Positions 45,684 through 58,471 of a stretch of DNA of 64,000 nt are shown here, piece by piece. The notes under the pieces were generated by a model. That model was not told the origin of the DNA. It worked only from the letters and a program-made list of their open reading frames with translations, and did no database searches. Origin of the DNA: Piper betle (lineage: Eukaryota > Streptophyta > Magnoliopsida > Piperales > Piperaceae); contig JAURVB010000749.1 of the NCBI GenBank assembly GCA_033002965.1, forward strand, positions 58,353-122,352, read 5' to 3'. Each line of letters starts with the position of its first letter. The stretch's first letter is position 1. The position numbers were made by a program, and so were the translations under genes.

Positions 45684-47863
45684 TTCCTTCCCTTAAATTA
45701 GACTACATAAGTAGTTAGTTTATTTTTGATGCATCACAAATTTCCAACTTCTTTCTAAACTCCTGAAATAACTCAGGAGTGCTTTGGTAAGTACGTCTGT
45801 AATTTGTTGCTGTGTTCCACAATATCTCAATTGAACTACCCCTTTATTCACCAAATCATGCAAGAAATGAAACTGCACATCAATATGCTTGCTTCTGCCA
45901 TGCATTACAGAGTTCTTTGCCAACTTGATGGATGAGCTATTGTCGTAGAAGATGATGGAACTCTCACTACCTTCATAACCCAGCTTCACCAGCACCCTTT
46001 TCATCCATATTTGCTTGACAAGTACATGTTGTAGCTGCAACGAACTCAGCCTTAGTTGTGCCAAGTGTTACTATTGGTTGTTTGCGTGAGGACCATGTCA
46101 CTGCAGCTCCACTCAGAATAAAAACATACCCTGATGTGCTTTTCCTATCTTCCACACAACTAGCATAGTCACTATCCGTGAATCCAATCAATTCCCTATC
46201 AGTGGTTCCTTGTAAGGAATACCAAAATCAGTGGTTCCTTGTAAGTAATGCAAAATTCTCTTAGCTGCTAATAGATAGAGTTCTGTTGGCCTTGACATAT
46301 ATTTACTAACCAAGCTGACAGCATACATTATGTCAGGCCTTGTGGCTGTTAGATACATCATACTTCCCACCAGCTGCTTGTAGAACGAGCCATCCACTTC
46401 CACTCCATTTTCATTTTTAGAAATTTTGAAACCTGGATTGATTGGATTCTGGACTGAATTACTATGCTCCATCCCAAACCTTCGCAGAACTTCCATTACA
46501 TACCTTTTTTGACTTATAAATATTCCCCTATCATACTGCACTATTTCAATACCGAGGAAATACCTCATGTTACCTAAATCTGACATATCAAACTCCCTCA
46601 TTATAGAATTTTTAAACTCACACATCATAACTTTGTCATTTCCGGTATAAATTAAATCATCAACATACAAGCTAATGATTAAACGTTTACCTTGTTTGTT
46701 GATTTTGGTAAAGAGAGTCTGCTCACTATCGTCTTTCTCGGAACCTTCTCTCAAGAAATATGACTCAATCCGACTAAACCATGCTCTTGGGGCCTATTTG
46801 AGTCCGTATAATGCTTTGTTAAGCTTGTACACTTTATGCTCCTCACTCTTTATCTCATAGCCTCTTGGTTGCTCAACATAAACATCTTCGATGAGTTCCC
46901 CGTGAAGGAAGGCTGACTTCACATCGAGTTGGAACACATTCCAACTTCTATGTGTTGTAAGGGCTAAGATCATTCGTACTGTGTCCATGCGAGCTCCTGG
47001 AGCATATACTTCTTCGTAAGCAACTCCGTGTTGTTGTGCGTAGCCCTTTGCAACCAAACGGGCCTTGTACTTCTCCACCTCCCCAAGCTCATTCAATTTT
47101 GTTTTATAGACCCATTTGACTCCAATTCTTTTAGCTCCCTTTAGCAATTCAGTAAGACACCATGTCCCATTCTTCTTGATTGAATTTATTTCTGCATCCA
47201 TGGCATGCCTCCATTTTTCATATTTTATTGCTTCCTCATAACAGTTCGGATCTGAATTAGTAAATAAAGCCATGTTAACTTGCACATCTTTATCAGAAAG
47301 ACCTTCACCAGAAATGTAATCTTCCATCCATGCGGGCCTTTTTGTTTCTAATTTCTCTTGCATTTGAAGACTCAGGAAGCAATTAATTTTCAGAATTGGG
47401 CAAAATCTCTTCACTACTTTCTTCTGCATCTTCTTCTTCAGATTCATTCGCGTGATTATGAGGCTCTTCTTCATCTTCCCATTCCAAGTCCAGCTTAATC
47501 TGTTCTTCATGGCTTTCATCCCAATTCCACTTCTTGTCCTCTTCAAAGATAACGTCTCGGCTAACCATTATTTTCTTTGATACCGGATCATAAAGTCTAT
47601 ACCCTTCTGATTTCTTACTCACCCCAAGTAAAACATAGCTGCGACTCTTGTCTTCAAGCTTTGTTCTTTGAGCATCAGAAACATGTGCATGTGCAATACT
47701 GCCAAAGACCCTGAAATGTTCAACAGAAGGCTTCACCCTGCTCCAAGCTTCTTATGGCGTCATATCTTTGACTGACACCGCTGGACATCTATTGAGAATA
47801 TAGAATGCCCAATTTACTGCCTCAGGCCAGAAGGTTTTAGGAACTCCACGTTCTCCCGTGGTA
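45486..47863 (-). mobile_element. 5'-truncated Ty1/copia retrotransposon inside the OZ-like pseudogene
   Basis: Runs on the minus strand. It starts abruptly inside the integrase (PKTFWPEAVNWAFYILNR) near 47863 and lacks the 5' LTR, gag and protease. Integrase C-terminus, reverse transcriptase (SLYVDDLIYTGND box; WVYKTKLNELG; QLDVKSAFLHGEL) and RNase H (TDSDYASCVEDRKSTSGY) follow in copia order. Breaks: a frame change around 47400-47540, a TAG replacing the Gln of YGLKQAPRAW at about 46792, a 29-bp tandem duplication at 46198-46255 and a further frame change near 46020. It ends with a polypurine tract and a 198-bp 3' LTR. It cannot be autonomous. Confidence 0.9.
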
Positions 47864-50402
47864 ATTTTAAATTTTGAGTTTTTAAAAATCATGTTAGATT
47901 TTTCAATGGCGTTACTAATGCTTACTTCAAAGAGGGGAAATGGTAAAACTGTAATCTAATTCAGGAAACGTGGCGAATTATGGTGACTTTTCATCTGCTG
48001 TGTTATAATATGATAGGTTAAAGATGATCCGTTGGCATCTATGTATTAGTTGGAAGTAGAACTTTATTAAGGATATTAGGATCAGGGAATTTCTGTAAGA
48101 TGATCACTTTGCTTTTACAGGTCTTCACCAAAAGATGAGATCGAAGCAGTTGTGGGGTCTGGGTGCCCTAACCTATTGCGCAAAGTTGTGAATTCATCCA
48201 AAAGATTGAGATCCTATGTGAAACTCGATGAAGGAAAGGTATATAGCTTCCTTATGTTAGCATTCTGAAAGTGTTTAGCATCTTTCTGATAACTGTTTAT
48301 ATGAAATAGATTTATCATACTTGTGGTTCCTGTAAATAGGTTTCTACATTTTAAGTCTTGCATTCATAACTAAGCCTAATGGATTAATGTACAAGAATGT
48401 GGTTGAGTCTTTTTCATGTGCTTAAGCTTATTTTAAATTCTCTCGATGTCAAATAATATAAAACTTCACTTGGAAAGAAGCTGTGGTGCTTCAGCAGAGA
48501 TTGGTCATGGTTGGAAATCACAACCAGTTTATATATTGGAGTTTATTGGACTTTTGTTGTGATGTGCGGAAGGTTTATTATGTCTATTTGTAAGTGGTAA
48601 AGTTAAAGATGTAGGTGAGTTGCATTTTGCCAAAAAACTATTGGTTTTGCCACTTGACCTGTCAATTTCTTATATTCATGTAGGTATGTGCTTCATGCGA
48701 TTTGCGTAAATCCTATGATAGAGCTTATACAATAATCCAAGCTGATGAAGTGGCTCGAACTGTGGATTTGGTGCGAATTCTTATGAGTTTTGCAGTGGAA
48801 CAAGTAGCTGATAAATATAATGGTGGTGAACATGTTGCACCTGCTGCTTCTAAGCTGCTTTCTGTTTTGACTGAACTTTGTGACTCTGCTATTGATCCTT
48901 CCCTTGAAAGACCTGTCATGATGTCTATGAATAAAAAGTAGAAGGCAGAAGCACCTAGCCATGGCGAGAACAGATTTTCAAATGTAGAAATAAAGAAAGG
49001 GGATTGCATTTGTTTTAAGTAAGTTTTCTTCTATTAAGAGTTCTGAGAATAGTCTTGCAGTTTTGTCCTTCTGCTACAATTCTTTGATGGTTGACTGTAT
49101 GTAAGTGAACGAAGTTGTGTGTATGGTAAACAAGAATTCAGCTGACGACGAATTGAATACAAACTTGACTAACCGAAGTGATGGAATGATGATGGTGACG
49201 ACCATACTTATGTGTGTAACTAATGAAAGTTCACGTAAACTTGGGATTTTTAGCTCTGTTCAGTTGCCTCCTTTCTGTTTGTTTTCTTTTTGAAACCATG
49301 TTGACTTCCAATCTCCCATCATACTGCTGATCCATTTCCTTTGCTCATACTTGATAGGCTTTTGTATATGTTTGTTTGTAAGATTTATGAATTGAACTTG
49401 TTGTTTGTAACTTTAATGTTTGATTAAAGGCTTGCGGTTAAATTTTTGTTTGTGTACCTTTAAAGTTTAAATCTTGTAGCTGGATTATGTTAATTACCAA
49501 GTACCGTGAAACCTTTTATCTAAAGGTGCACCTGTTCCCAGGTCAATGTTTTGATTAAATTAGGTGCAAGATAGGGCAACCTAGAAATTACGTCCGAATT
49601 GTAGGTTTATGATATGTATGTTATTCAATTAAGCTAAAAAGTGTTGGTAACTATATCAAAGTTAGATAGTAAAAGAATAGTCATGGTTAAAGTGATTCAG
49701 AAGTTAACAATAATAGAATGAAAGAGGCCTTGCCTAAGTTGTAAGTGCATTGGTGACACTGCTAATCGTATACTTTTTTTGCTATTTAATACTGTATTTT
49801 TCCTTCTGTGGAGATTATCTCTGTGCTTATCTTTACTGATTGGCTTAGGTCATACTATCATCTTAAGTTTTGTAAGAGTTAACTAGAAAGAATTTTTTGC
49901 AGGTGCAATTTTATGAATTTTGCTCCAAATATTCCGTGCCTTAAATGCAAAAAAATGGTCCTAAAAAAGTCGATTTCAGTGACTTAAAAGATGCTAGAGG
50001 GAGATTGGACGTGTCCACAGTAAACTCCTAGATCTCTTAAATCTCTGAATGCTTAAATAATCTCTTGAGATAGACAGCTTTATCGTATTTGATTTTTGCG
50101 GATGCCAGTTCATGAACTTTTTTCGCAACACAAATTGCCGTCGTTGCCAAGAATCAAAACGAAAAGGATTATTACAATCGGGGGAATGGTTGTGCCCCAA
50201 GTAAGAATGTGTTTCATATACAACTTAATGCGATATTCATACTTACTATTATTGTTGCCAGTATATTTGATGCTTCACAACTGATTTGTTACGTATTTTA
50301 TAGGTGTGACTTTGTGAACTTCAGAAGAAACCTAAGTTGCTTTTATAGGGTGATGCTGATCAATATGAAGACAATATGTGGAGAAGGCCTAAATTCTCTT
50401 AA

Positions 50403-51452
50403 GAGATTAGAGAAGGTTGACTCAGGCAATAGAGATACTCTTTCCACATGAAGCCAGGGTATAATTATTTAAATATGATGAGAACAGTCTCTTTGAGGAC
50501 GCATGGCCAGTTGGTTGTCTTAGGGGGTCTTAAATAACCAGGGTAAAGTTTACAGAAATACTCCAGCAATGGATCGCATGCTATTATTTTTTTTGTGAAA
50601 GACTTTATCCATTAAAATCTTTGCAAATGAAATTGTGGAAGCATTCTGATATTTATTTAGCCACAATACATTATGGAGCTGCTTGATGAAAGTCGTCAAG
50701 CTGAGCATCCCCAGGTCAGTCAGAAGTGAATCAGGTAGATTTGCTGCTTTGCATTTCAGATGGTAATAAAGGCTGTCAACCTGTTTTACTCCATCTGAAA
50801 TTTTTGTCACTTTTACCAGCATGAAAACTTATTTGTTATCCTTGTATGTATACTTCTCTGCCTGATACTTTTTAGCCTTAAACTTATTTGTTATCCTTGC
50901 ACGTATACTTCTCTGCCTGATACTTTGTAGCCTTCTTTAATTTATGAATATTATATAATGTTAGTCCTTTGGTATTCCGGGTGGAAGTTTTGTCTTGCAG
51001 TTAGCTCGTCTGTTAACGTCAGCTTGCCACTTGCGAGCGTTTGAGCTTAGTTGACCACTGCCAAGGCCCTGATCTGGAGAATGCTAGAATGTCTTACTGG
51101 TTCATGGCTTATAAAAACTGCAATTTGCATGACTATGAGATGGAAGCGACCATTGGATAGCGAGTTGGGTTATCAGGTTCAGTATCTAGTTTTCTAACTG
51201 ATCACTCTGGTTTTAGTGTTTACGAATTTTCTGCTATGCTGGATTCTGTCCTTTGGGAGACGTCAATCCTGTTGAATTCTTTAAACTGAGACTTGGGTCT
51301 TCACAGTGATCCCCTGGGTGCGATCAGAAGTGTCTGAAGCATGAATCCGATCCCTAGTTCTATGATGTTGACAGTGTTACCTCGACCTGGGATTGATTTT
51401 GATTGCCGATGACCTAACTGAACTTGCGGGGGGTTTGAAGCATGGTGAATAA
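50403..51452. other. Downstream of the OZ-like pseudogene
   Basis: Contains a 55-bp tandem duplication (annotated separately) and scattered short coding-looking pieces near 51080-51360, all interrupted by stops. They may be further decayed exons of an unidentified gene. Confidence 0.4.
50825..50934. repeat. 55-bp tandem duplication
   Basis: Two adjacent, nearly identical 55-bp units (50825-50879 and 50880-50934) starting AAACTTATTTGTTATCC and ending TAGCCTT. Only about three differences are visible, so the duplication is recent. Confidence 0.9.
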
Positions 51453-51695
51453 GTTCGAGAGCTTATAAACGGGGAATTTCCAATTGAAACTTGGTGGGAG
51501 AATTTATCCATCCACCAAAACAATGACAGAGATTGGCGCAGGAAGTGGAACGCCTGGATGGGTAGGTGCGAAGACTATGACATTCCCTTTACCGAGCATG
51601 GCGGATACAAGAATGACTTGTTCCCTGCACATCATCATGCACTCCTTCAATTGGCTGCTGCCTACGTCCATCTGGAGATACGGCGACCGGTTTGA
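51453..51695 (+). pseudogene. Coding-like relic exon, family not recognised
   Basis: An 80-codon open stretch without a start Met, ending in TGA. The translation looks like real folded protein, rich in Trp, Asp, Tyr and His: it contains VRELINGEFPIETWWENL, RDWRRKWNAWMGRCEDYD and GGYKNDLFPAHHHALLQL. Stops surround it, and neighbouring pieces upstream are broken, so it is probably one exon of a dead gene. I do not know the family and give no function. Confidence 0.4.
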
Positions 51696-52183
51696 GCAGG
51701 TTCACCTACTTTGATTCTCAAAATTTTCGAACGATCAAACTTTGCAAGAGGTGCGTCGCCTTGAACTAGTACCTCAAAAGCTTAAAACTGATACAACTCA
51801 TCATAAATACCATTTCCATCTTTACATGCATAGGACACTGGTGCAACTAAGGAAATTGCACACAACTAAAACCACAAGGCAAAACGAAGACAACAAAGGC
51901 TCCCTCCCATGGCCAAATGATGATATATGTATCTTTCTGGTATCATCACTTCCACGTACCAATCTAGTCACAGCTAGCTCCCCCCAACTATTAGATACAG
52001 GAAGATCAACCGCCATTATACCCAGTACACATAAGAAGCAAAGCATCCGCCTTGGTACTCCCAAGTCCCAACAATGGCCGACATGAGCAGCAGTTGCAAG
52101 CGCAAAGCAATCTGCTGCAATCCCCAATTCCTTCAACCTCTGATCAATCATGTTGAAGTGCCTCTTACACTGCTCATTCTTTT
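51696..52183. other. 3' flank of the DELLA gene
   Basis: Probable 3' UTR and terminator region of the DELLA gene on the minus strand. No other feature is recognised. Confidence 0.45.
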
Positions 52184-53943
52184 CTAGTGGGGCGGCGGCG
52201 GTTGTGGCTTCCAGGCGGAGGTAGCGATGAGTGGGCGGGTGTGCCATCCCAGCATGAGGCAACCGTCCTTCTCCTCCACCCGGTACCCATCACCGCCGGC
52301 GAAGAGAGCGAGCAGCATGCTCGCCTGTTTGAAGGCGTTGGAGCCCAAGTGTACAGCATCGAAGCCGGCCCCTTCCATCCTCGCCCGCCACCGCCGCAGC
52401 ATCTCGTGCCGCTCCACCCTCTCCACCCCTTCGCACGCCACCACGTTCTGAATCTGCCTCCCCACGTACATCTCCGCCATCACCTGCTCCTCCCCCTGCC
52501 GGCGCCGCCTTCCAGGGAGTCGAACACGGTGGAGTAGTAGTGGAGCGCCTCAGTGAACCGGTCCAGGAAAACGTCCCCGTTGTGGTCCGCCTCCTGCTCC
52601 ACCACCGTTACGATGTCCGGCTTCACGGCCTTCACCGTCGCCAGCACCTTCTCCGCCGCCCCCGGCCGTGCCAGCAGCCGGTGGAGCTCGAACACCGAGT
52701 TCACCGCTACCGCCTCCGCATCGGGCTGGACGTCAAGCATGTACGACTCCAGATCCGCCAGGCTCGCCGCCACGAACCCCCGGTACTCAAACTCGACCCC
52801 CACTGTCTCCGCCAACCTCGCCAGCCTCCACCCGACCTGTTGCAGGGCGTCCCAATCGTCCGGCTGCGGAGGTCCGATCCCGGTCAGCCGGAATGCCGGC
52901 GGTCCGCCGGGGCGTAGCGCCAGCGCCTGCATCAGCGCAGGCCATTGCATCCCTTGCTTCATCCCAAAGTCGATCACATGGACGCGGCTCTTCCCGGCGA
53001 AGGCCTCCAGGATGGCCTGGTTGGCGGTGAAATGGGCGAATTTGAGGTAAGGGCAGGTCTCGTAGAAGTGCATCTCCAGCATGTCGGCGACGGCGGGGTC
53101 GATCGAGTCCGGCGGCGGTGGGCGGGGGTAGTAGCGGGAGTAGAAGATCCGGCGGGCGAGGGCGTCCGCGAAGTAGGTGGCGACCTTGCGCATCGGCCCG
53201 GCCTGGGAGGCGGCGAGGAGCGAGATCTGCTTCACCAGCGCGTCCGCCGTCTTGACGTCGTCTTGTTCGATCGCCTCCGCGCAGGCCATCAACGTATGGA
53301 CCAGTCGGATCCCCGTCTCCTGCGAGTCGACCAGTACCATCGTCCGCGACGCCGGCTCCACCACCACCGGAATCTTCTGGGCGTGCTTCGGCGAGGTTTT
53401 CTGCCGCTTGTTATCTTCGGTAGCAGACGACGAATCGGAGAGGGACTGTTTACCTCCGAAGACGCGCTCCCCGGGGATGGCCCGGAGATCATCGCAGTCG
53501 GATTCGTCGTAGATTTGGGCGGCGCCGCCGGGGAAGTCGACGGCCGTCACAGTCGACGACTCAGCGTCGCCGGCGGCGCCTGGAGCAGGCGGACTAGGGT
53601 TGATCTCGGAGAGCATGTTCTGGAGCCAGTTGGAGATATCGGCGGGGTTGTAGTGGACCGTATCGACGGCGAAGTGAGAGAGCAGCCCGTCCTCGTACCC
53701 CTGGAAACCAAACCCCCCGTCGCCGCCGCCGGTAAGCATGGCCATCTCGAGCTGATCGAGCTTCTGGGCGACGTCAGCCATCTCGGACGCCCGGACCTTG
53801 TAGCCGAGCGCAGCCAGGAGCTCATCGTCGCCGGCGTCGCGGACCCGGCAGGAGTCTTCGTCGAGCTCCGGCGCCGTGGTGGGGGGAGGAGGAGGAGGGA
53901 GGGTGGTGTAAGTATGGGAGATGTCGGGGCGTTCCCTCTTCAT
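52184..53943 (-). CDS. DELLA/GRAS gibberellin-response repressor, frame broken near the 3' end
   Basis: Intronless gene for a nuclear DELLA protein, the gibberellin-degradable growth repressor that binds GID1 through its N-terminus. The start at 53943 gives MKRER, the family N-terminus. An upstream in-frame Met at 54066 adds only Pro/Ser-rich leader. Motifs: [12 protein letters not shown] at 39-50, TVHYNP at 95-100, a Ser-rich linker, GRAS leucine repeat from about 212, VHVID at 321-325, QWPALMQAL and the PFYRE region. The first frame ends after 487 residues at 52480, within GGAGRGRSR. The SAW part, including [14 protein letters not shown] and [12 protein letters not shown], lies one base off in the next frame and ends at 52184. 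The shift maps to a run of five G on the minus strand (C5 at 52492-52496). Joined length would be about 586, normal for the family. Either a sequencing or assembly indel, or a true truncation that removes SAW. Confidence 0.93.
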
Positions 53944-56900
53944 GTTAGGGAGAAGATGAGAAGACGAAGAAGGGATTGGGGGGATTGTGGTGGAGATAAG
54001 AAGTAGGGAGGGACTGCGAGGAGGATAAGGGATGGAAGATGATGGAGGTGGTGGGGCTGGGGGCACAGGCCAGGGGTTGGTGGTGGTCAGTCTTTCGATT
54101 CCCTCAGCTACCCTCTCCTCTCCTCTCCATTAAATAAAGAGGCTTCGCAATCGCAATTAAAAAGGTAATACTAGTACTAAGTGTACTCCAGATCTCTTCC
54201 TAACTTCGCTTTTATCTTCTTAACTTACCTTCCCCCCTTCCTTACAAACGAACTAACTCAGTACTCATCTTTGAGTTCACAACACACCACCAACCTATTT
54301 CTGCTTTTGCTTTTTGAGTGGAGAGGTCTAATCAATGTCATTTGAATTTTCAGGCTTTTTTCTCTTCTTATTTTGATATTTTTTTTAACAAAGCCACTCA
54401 CAATAAATCTACCTTGATATGGAATGTTGAAGTCAAGGTAGGTTTTTACTGGCGTTGCTATGACCTCGATGTAGTCCAAGGCTAATCGTGGCCCCTGCCC
54501 GTGGGATTGCGTTTGTCCGTATGTGCTTATTTGTAGCTCTATTTAGCTCACTCAAACAACCAAATGGGGGGGGGCGCTTCTCTTTAACTTTATTTACTTT
54601 GGCATTTATGTTTGTTTTCTTTATATATTTTATTTCTTTGTTAAACTATAAAGTTAGATATTCTAATGGGCTTGACTCAACAAAATAAGCTAACCCACCA
54701 TTTTTAAGTACTTGGTTAAACTGTAAATTGTACTTAGTACATATGTTTGTCAACTGTAGCATGAATGCTTTTTCATGCAACATTCCTACCGCAAGTACTC
54801 GAAATACCCACACACTTGTGGATAAACATTCTGAAAATTTTCTCATTACATCGCCGTATTGTGAATAGTTATTCCTCGCTGAATGCCGGGTCACCTATGA
54901 CGTTAAGTTGATTAGCATTTAGCCCTCTTAATTGTATTCAGAGCACCATAATAAGCCCGGTTCAAAATCACATTTTTGCTTATATGTATGTACGGTAATG
55001 AAGTGATAAAGGACATGGATATGGATGGAGAGCTGGAAACCAAGTTAAGCTTTTAACCTGCAGCTTTTCTGCTGGAAAGAAAAGAAAACAGCCAAGGGTT
55101 TCTGTTTCTCACGAAAGCAAAGTTTTTCTGTTGAGAGAGCGAAACAGCTAGGAAGGGGCAATAAAGCATTGTGGAGGTCGCTTGCTGACGCACCCTCACA
55201 ATAATTTTGTAACCAAAGTGATTGAACCCCTTATAATATCTTGGTACTTGTGTGACATCTACATGGAAATTTTTCAGTTTCTTCTATAATACTATTTTTT
55301 TCCTCCTCAAAGCTTCTTTATTACTACGTTGTACGATAGACCAAGAATTAGTAAGTATCGCAACCGTCTAATTTAGCCCCCTGCTACTGCTAAGTCCTAA
55401 CCACCCTCTGTTTGACTAAGCTCTATCTCTATGCATCTCCTTCCCACAACCAGATGGACGCTTAGTCGTTTCTTGCCATGCTTCTACGCTAACCGGCAAG
55501 TCAAGGGGGAAGCTACGTTGGAAAAAGTGTGGTAACCTCGGGAGGAAGAAGACAGAACCAAAATTTATGATCTAACAATTTTTGTTGTGATTGGTTATAC
55601 TGCCTTTCATACTTATCGACTCCATTAAAATCAGTGACCAATTTATATGGCAGTGGGGTTTGAGGGTCACATGGGTGAGTTGTTAACTAGAGACACAAAG
55701 CGTTGAGTTGAGCGATTCAATGGTGTAAGTTGGAAGTTCATGCAGCATAAAAAATAAAAAAACCTTCTTCACACATGCGTGTGCCTGAGGACGAGATGGC
55801 ATCTGTTGTTCGACAATGCGGTGGCACTAAGGCGAAGTTCCAAAACTTGTATATGTCAATCTCTAAAAAAAATGATATACAATTATATGTCATATGTTTT
55901 CATATTCCGTGTCCATATATTTATTTATTTATGCATATGGGATCTGATCAGTAATAATGACATAATCGGCACCTTAAAAACAATGGAGTTGCTATCAGAA
56001 GTTTATAATATGAAAGCCGGCCATGGATTAATTGAGTTCTTTTTTATGTAATGTTCCCAATGCATGCAGGTAGCACAATGTGACTCTTCCCTTTAAAGCC
56101 TCTCTCGATGGTAAACATTAAGTTTTTTACGTAAATCATGATCATTTGAAAGAACCTAAGATCGATTAATTAGATAAGTGCCACTATATTTTTAGATAAT
56201 TGGTATGTAATAATTTCCTCTTTTTTATAAACTGATAAAGTATATACATATATATATGTAGCAATATTGCCAACCAACGTATTTTCCAAATAAGAACTTT
56301 TTTATGAAAACAATTTTTACGGTTTTCATAGCGTTTTCGAACTTGTTGAATTGTGGATGACCCATATATTTAATTACTATTTCTGCAATTTAAAAATGAA
56401 ACGTCATATATGAGCTTTTATTTTATAATCACAATAATTAATATAGTAACATCTTAATATAACTGATTCACGCTCATTTGGAGTCAGTTTTGATATATAA
56501 AATGTAATTTTAAAAAAACATTTGTACTTGTCGTTAATTATGAGTAGCACATATATACTTAATAGATGTTAAAAAAATGTGAGTAGCCGAGCTAGAGGAC
56601 TCGTCAAGCGGAGCTCCGATCGGCTGAACTGAGTCCAAGCAAGTTGGGCCAATAAACAGATGGGTTATTTACTCGATCACCAATTTCTGAATGTATATCC
56701 TCAACTTGCCCATCGATAAGTCCCATCTGTAATGTTACAGTAGAAACTACTTGAAAGCTTTGCATCCAACAATCAAGTAGAGAACCAACAATTGCATAAA
56801 CCAAGTGTTTTATTTTATCTACTTCTTTTATATAGTATATTCCCGTTTCTATCATTATTTTCTTCTTCTTGACGACTGATATCGAAGTCAGCATCCGATT

Positions 56901-58471
56901 CCTGGGTTAACAGTGACCACATAGCCCCAAAGAAAGCGATTTTTGATCCAAATTAAATATCCACAACCAACACCGGCGAAATGAAATGAAGAGTCAATTT
57001 TATCAACGAAGAAGAGTACTCGTGCTGGAGGCCCCCGCTATGTAGGGCCAAACTACTTGTTCCCAATAGAAAGGGAAATACCTGGCTCTTAAGAGCAATA
57101 ACATTTAGCAGCCCGTGAATATACCATAGCAGCGCCCAAGCAGGTTAATGGAATTATAACACACATGGGCAACATGTCAAGCATCGACTCCTCTCGAGAT
57201 CCTCGTGCAATTGCCTTCACCAAAAGCACAATATCGGTATATCTCTTATCCACCTCAAATTGTTTCACCATTTGAAGCTAGTCGCCACATCTATTTCTAG
57301 ATCTGACTTGCCTCTGCTGCCAGTTCTCTTTTTTATTCTGCTGTCAGATCTTAGTGACATGCATTGCAAGATATTCACGTCTCAGTGTTTTCACCAGTGT
57401 TGGTTTGAGCGACACAAGATGTAGAAGACTTGGTGTTGGAATGTTCACTGTTCATTAGTTGCGAAAATATTTTAATTAGCAGTACCATACAGTAAAATCT
57501 GTTATGCCAAGTGAGTAGAATTCAAGTTGATACAGTTAAGCTTGTTTAGCTGAACGAACATATTGCTGCATTATAAGTTTTCAATGAGGAGTGTATGTAT
57601 ATCGACGAATATTGTAGTTATTAAGTAAATAGACGAGTAATACATGATAAAAGAAATGGCAATAGTGTTGACCATGTGGTTGGGCCATCGGTGGGAGCCT
57701 TCTCTTCTGAGTTCCAACTTGTCGAATGGACAAATATTGTCAGCTGTGAAGACCATATGTTCTCCACCCTACACTGTCACACAGCCAGGTCCTTGTCTGC
57801 GGGTGTCAACTCTCACGTAAAGTTCTGCCTCATCTTTGTCACCTTGCTTGGGAGCTGCCTGAGTCCAGACACAGACATTGATCCAGGCTGTTTCTGGGCA
57901 AAGCAGCTAACATGGGATAAAAACATTGGCCTATAGTGTATCCGTGGAACCCCTGCTCGCAATGTCAAGGGGATCCATTCTTGTTCGGGTTGAGTTTTTA
58001 GAGTAGAAATGGAGTTTTCACCGTTAACCATCGATGACCCGTTCAAATTCAAGTCTGCTTTGACTTCCTTCCAATAAATTTTTCACAGAACGTGCACAAT
58101 TTGAGATGCAGCTTTTGATTCGTAGCTGGCGCCCATGCGCTGCGCTCGTTGTTGTAGTATATGAACTTGTATGAAGTTCTTACCACTAATTAATTAGAGC
58201 CATAATTCTTAACAATGTCATCTGCATTAATAAAAATAAAAGAACTAGAAATATATAATTAATATGCTTAAAATAAATTCAGCACTACTCTCTGCATCGC
58301 CCACCATCCCATTCCCATCCAGGTTGAGCTCAAATCTGAGTTGACTCATCGATATATGAGTTGTTCAAATGGGCTCTAATCTGGAATGGGCTGGCCCTAA
58401 TCTGGGCCGGCCCAAATATCCGGCGCCGCCCTTTCAGAAACGGGCTACGCCGGCCCAGTTGCCATTCCATT
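53944..58471. other. Intergenic; DELLA promoter side, then nothing firmly recognised
   Basis: 54050-54200 is the probable DELLA promoter/leader (CT-rich on the gene strand, TTTATTTAATG near 54130). The minus-strand frames at 56604-56894, 57089-57271 and 57813-58052 have mixed composition and might be relic exons, but no family is recognised. The rest is AT-rich. Confidence 0.4.

Larger units (their letters stand above)
45108..50402 (+). pseudogene. Decayed organelle RanBP2-zinc-finger gene (OZ/VAR3 family)
   Basis: The family comprises organelle-targeted proteins with RanBP2-type zinc fingers; OZ1/VAR3 acts in plastid RNA editing. Recognisable exons: 45108-~45468 (Arg/Ser-rich targeting peptide, then PWLQWVSFVGKL and EVNLLKTACLRFARERFDI), 48121-48238, 48684-49018, 49903-50019, 50102-50200 and 50304-50402. 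Damage is extensive. Two frame changes lie at about 45300 and 45348, with a TGA at 45324. A TAG at 48939 stops exon 3. The conserved Trp of finger 1 is Cys (GDCIC), a further frame change falls near 49945, and the exon-5 acceptor reads GG instead of AG. Finger 3 has lost its last Cys, with another frame change. Finger 2 is intact in sequence. A copia element sits at the exon 1/intron 1 border. Neighbouring genes are intact apart from the DELLA gene's single indel, so this is real decay rather than poor sequence. Confidence 0.88.

Noticed and set aside
52945..54006. Long 353-residue plus-strand open frame across the DELLA gene
   Set aside because: Antisense shadow of the GC-rich DELLA coding sequence. 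It has no family motif, while the minus strand carries all DELLA/GRAS motifs.
56604..58052. Three minus-strand frames that might be exons of one gene
   Set aside because: Composition is plausible, but no family is recognised, no consistent splice chain was found, and stops separate the pieces.
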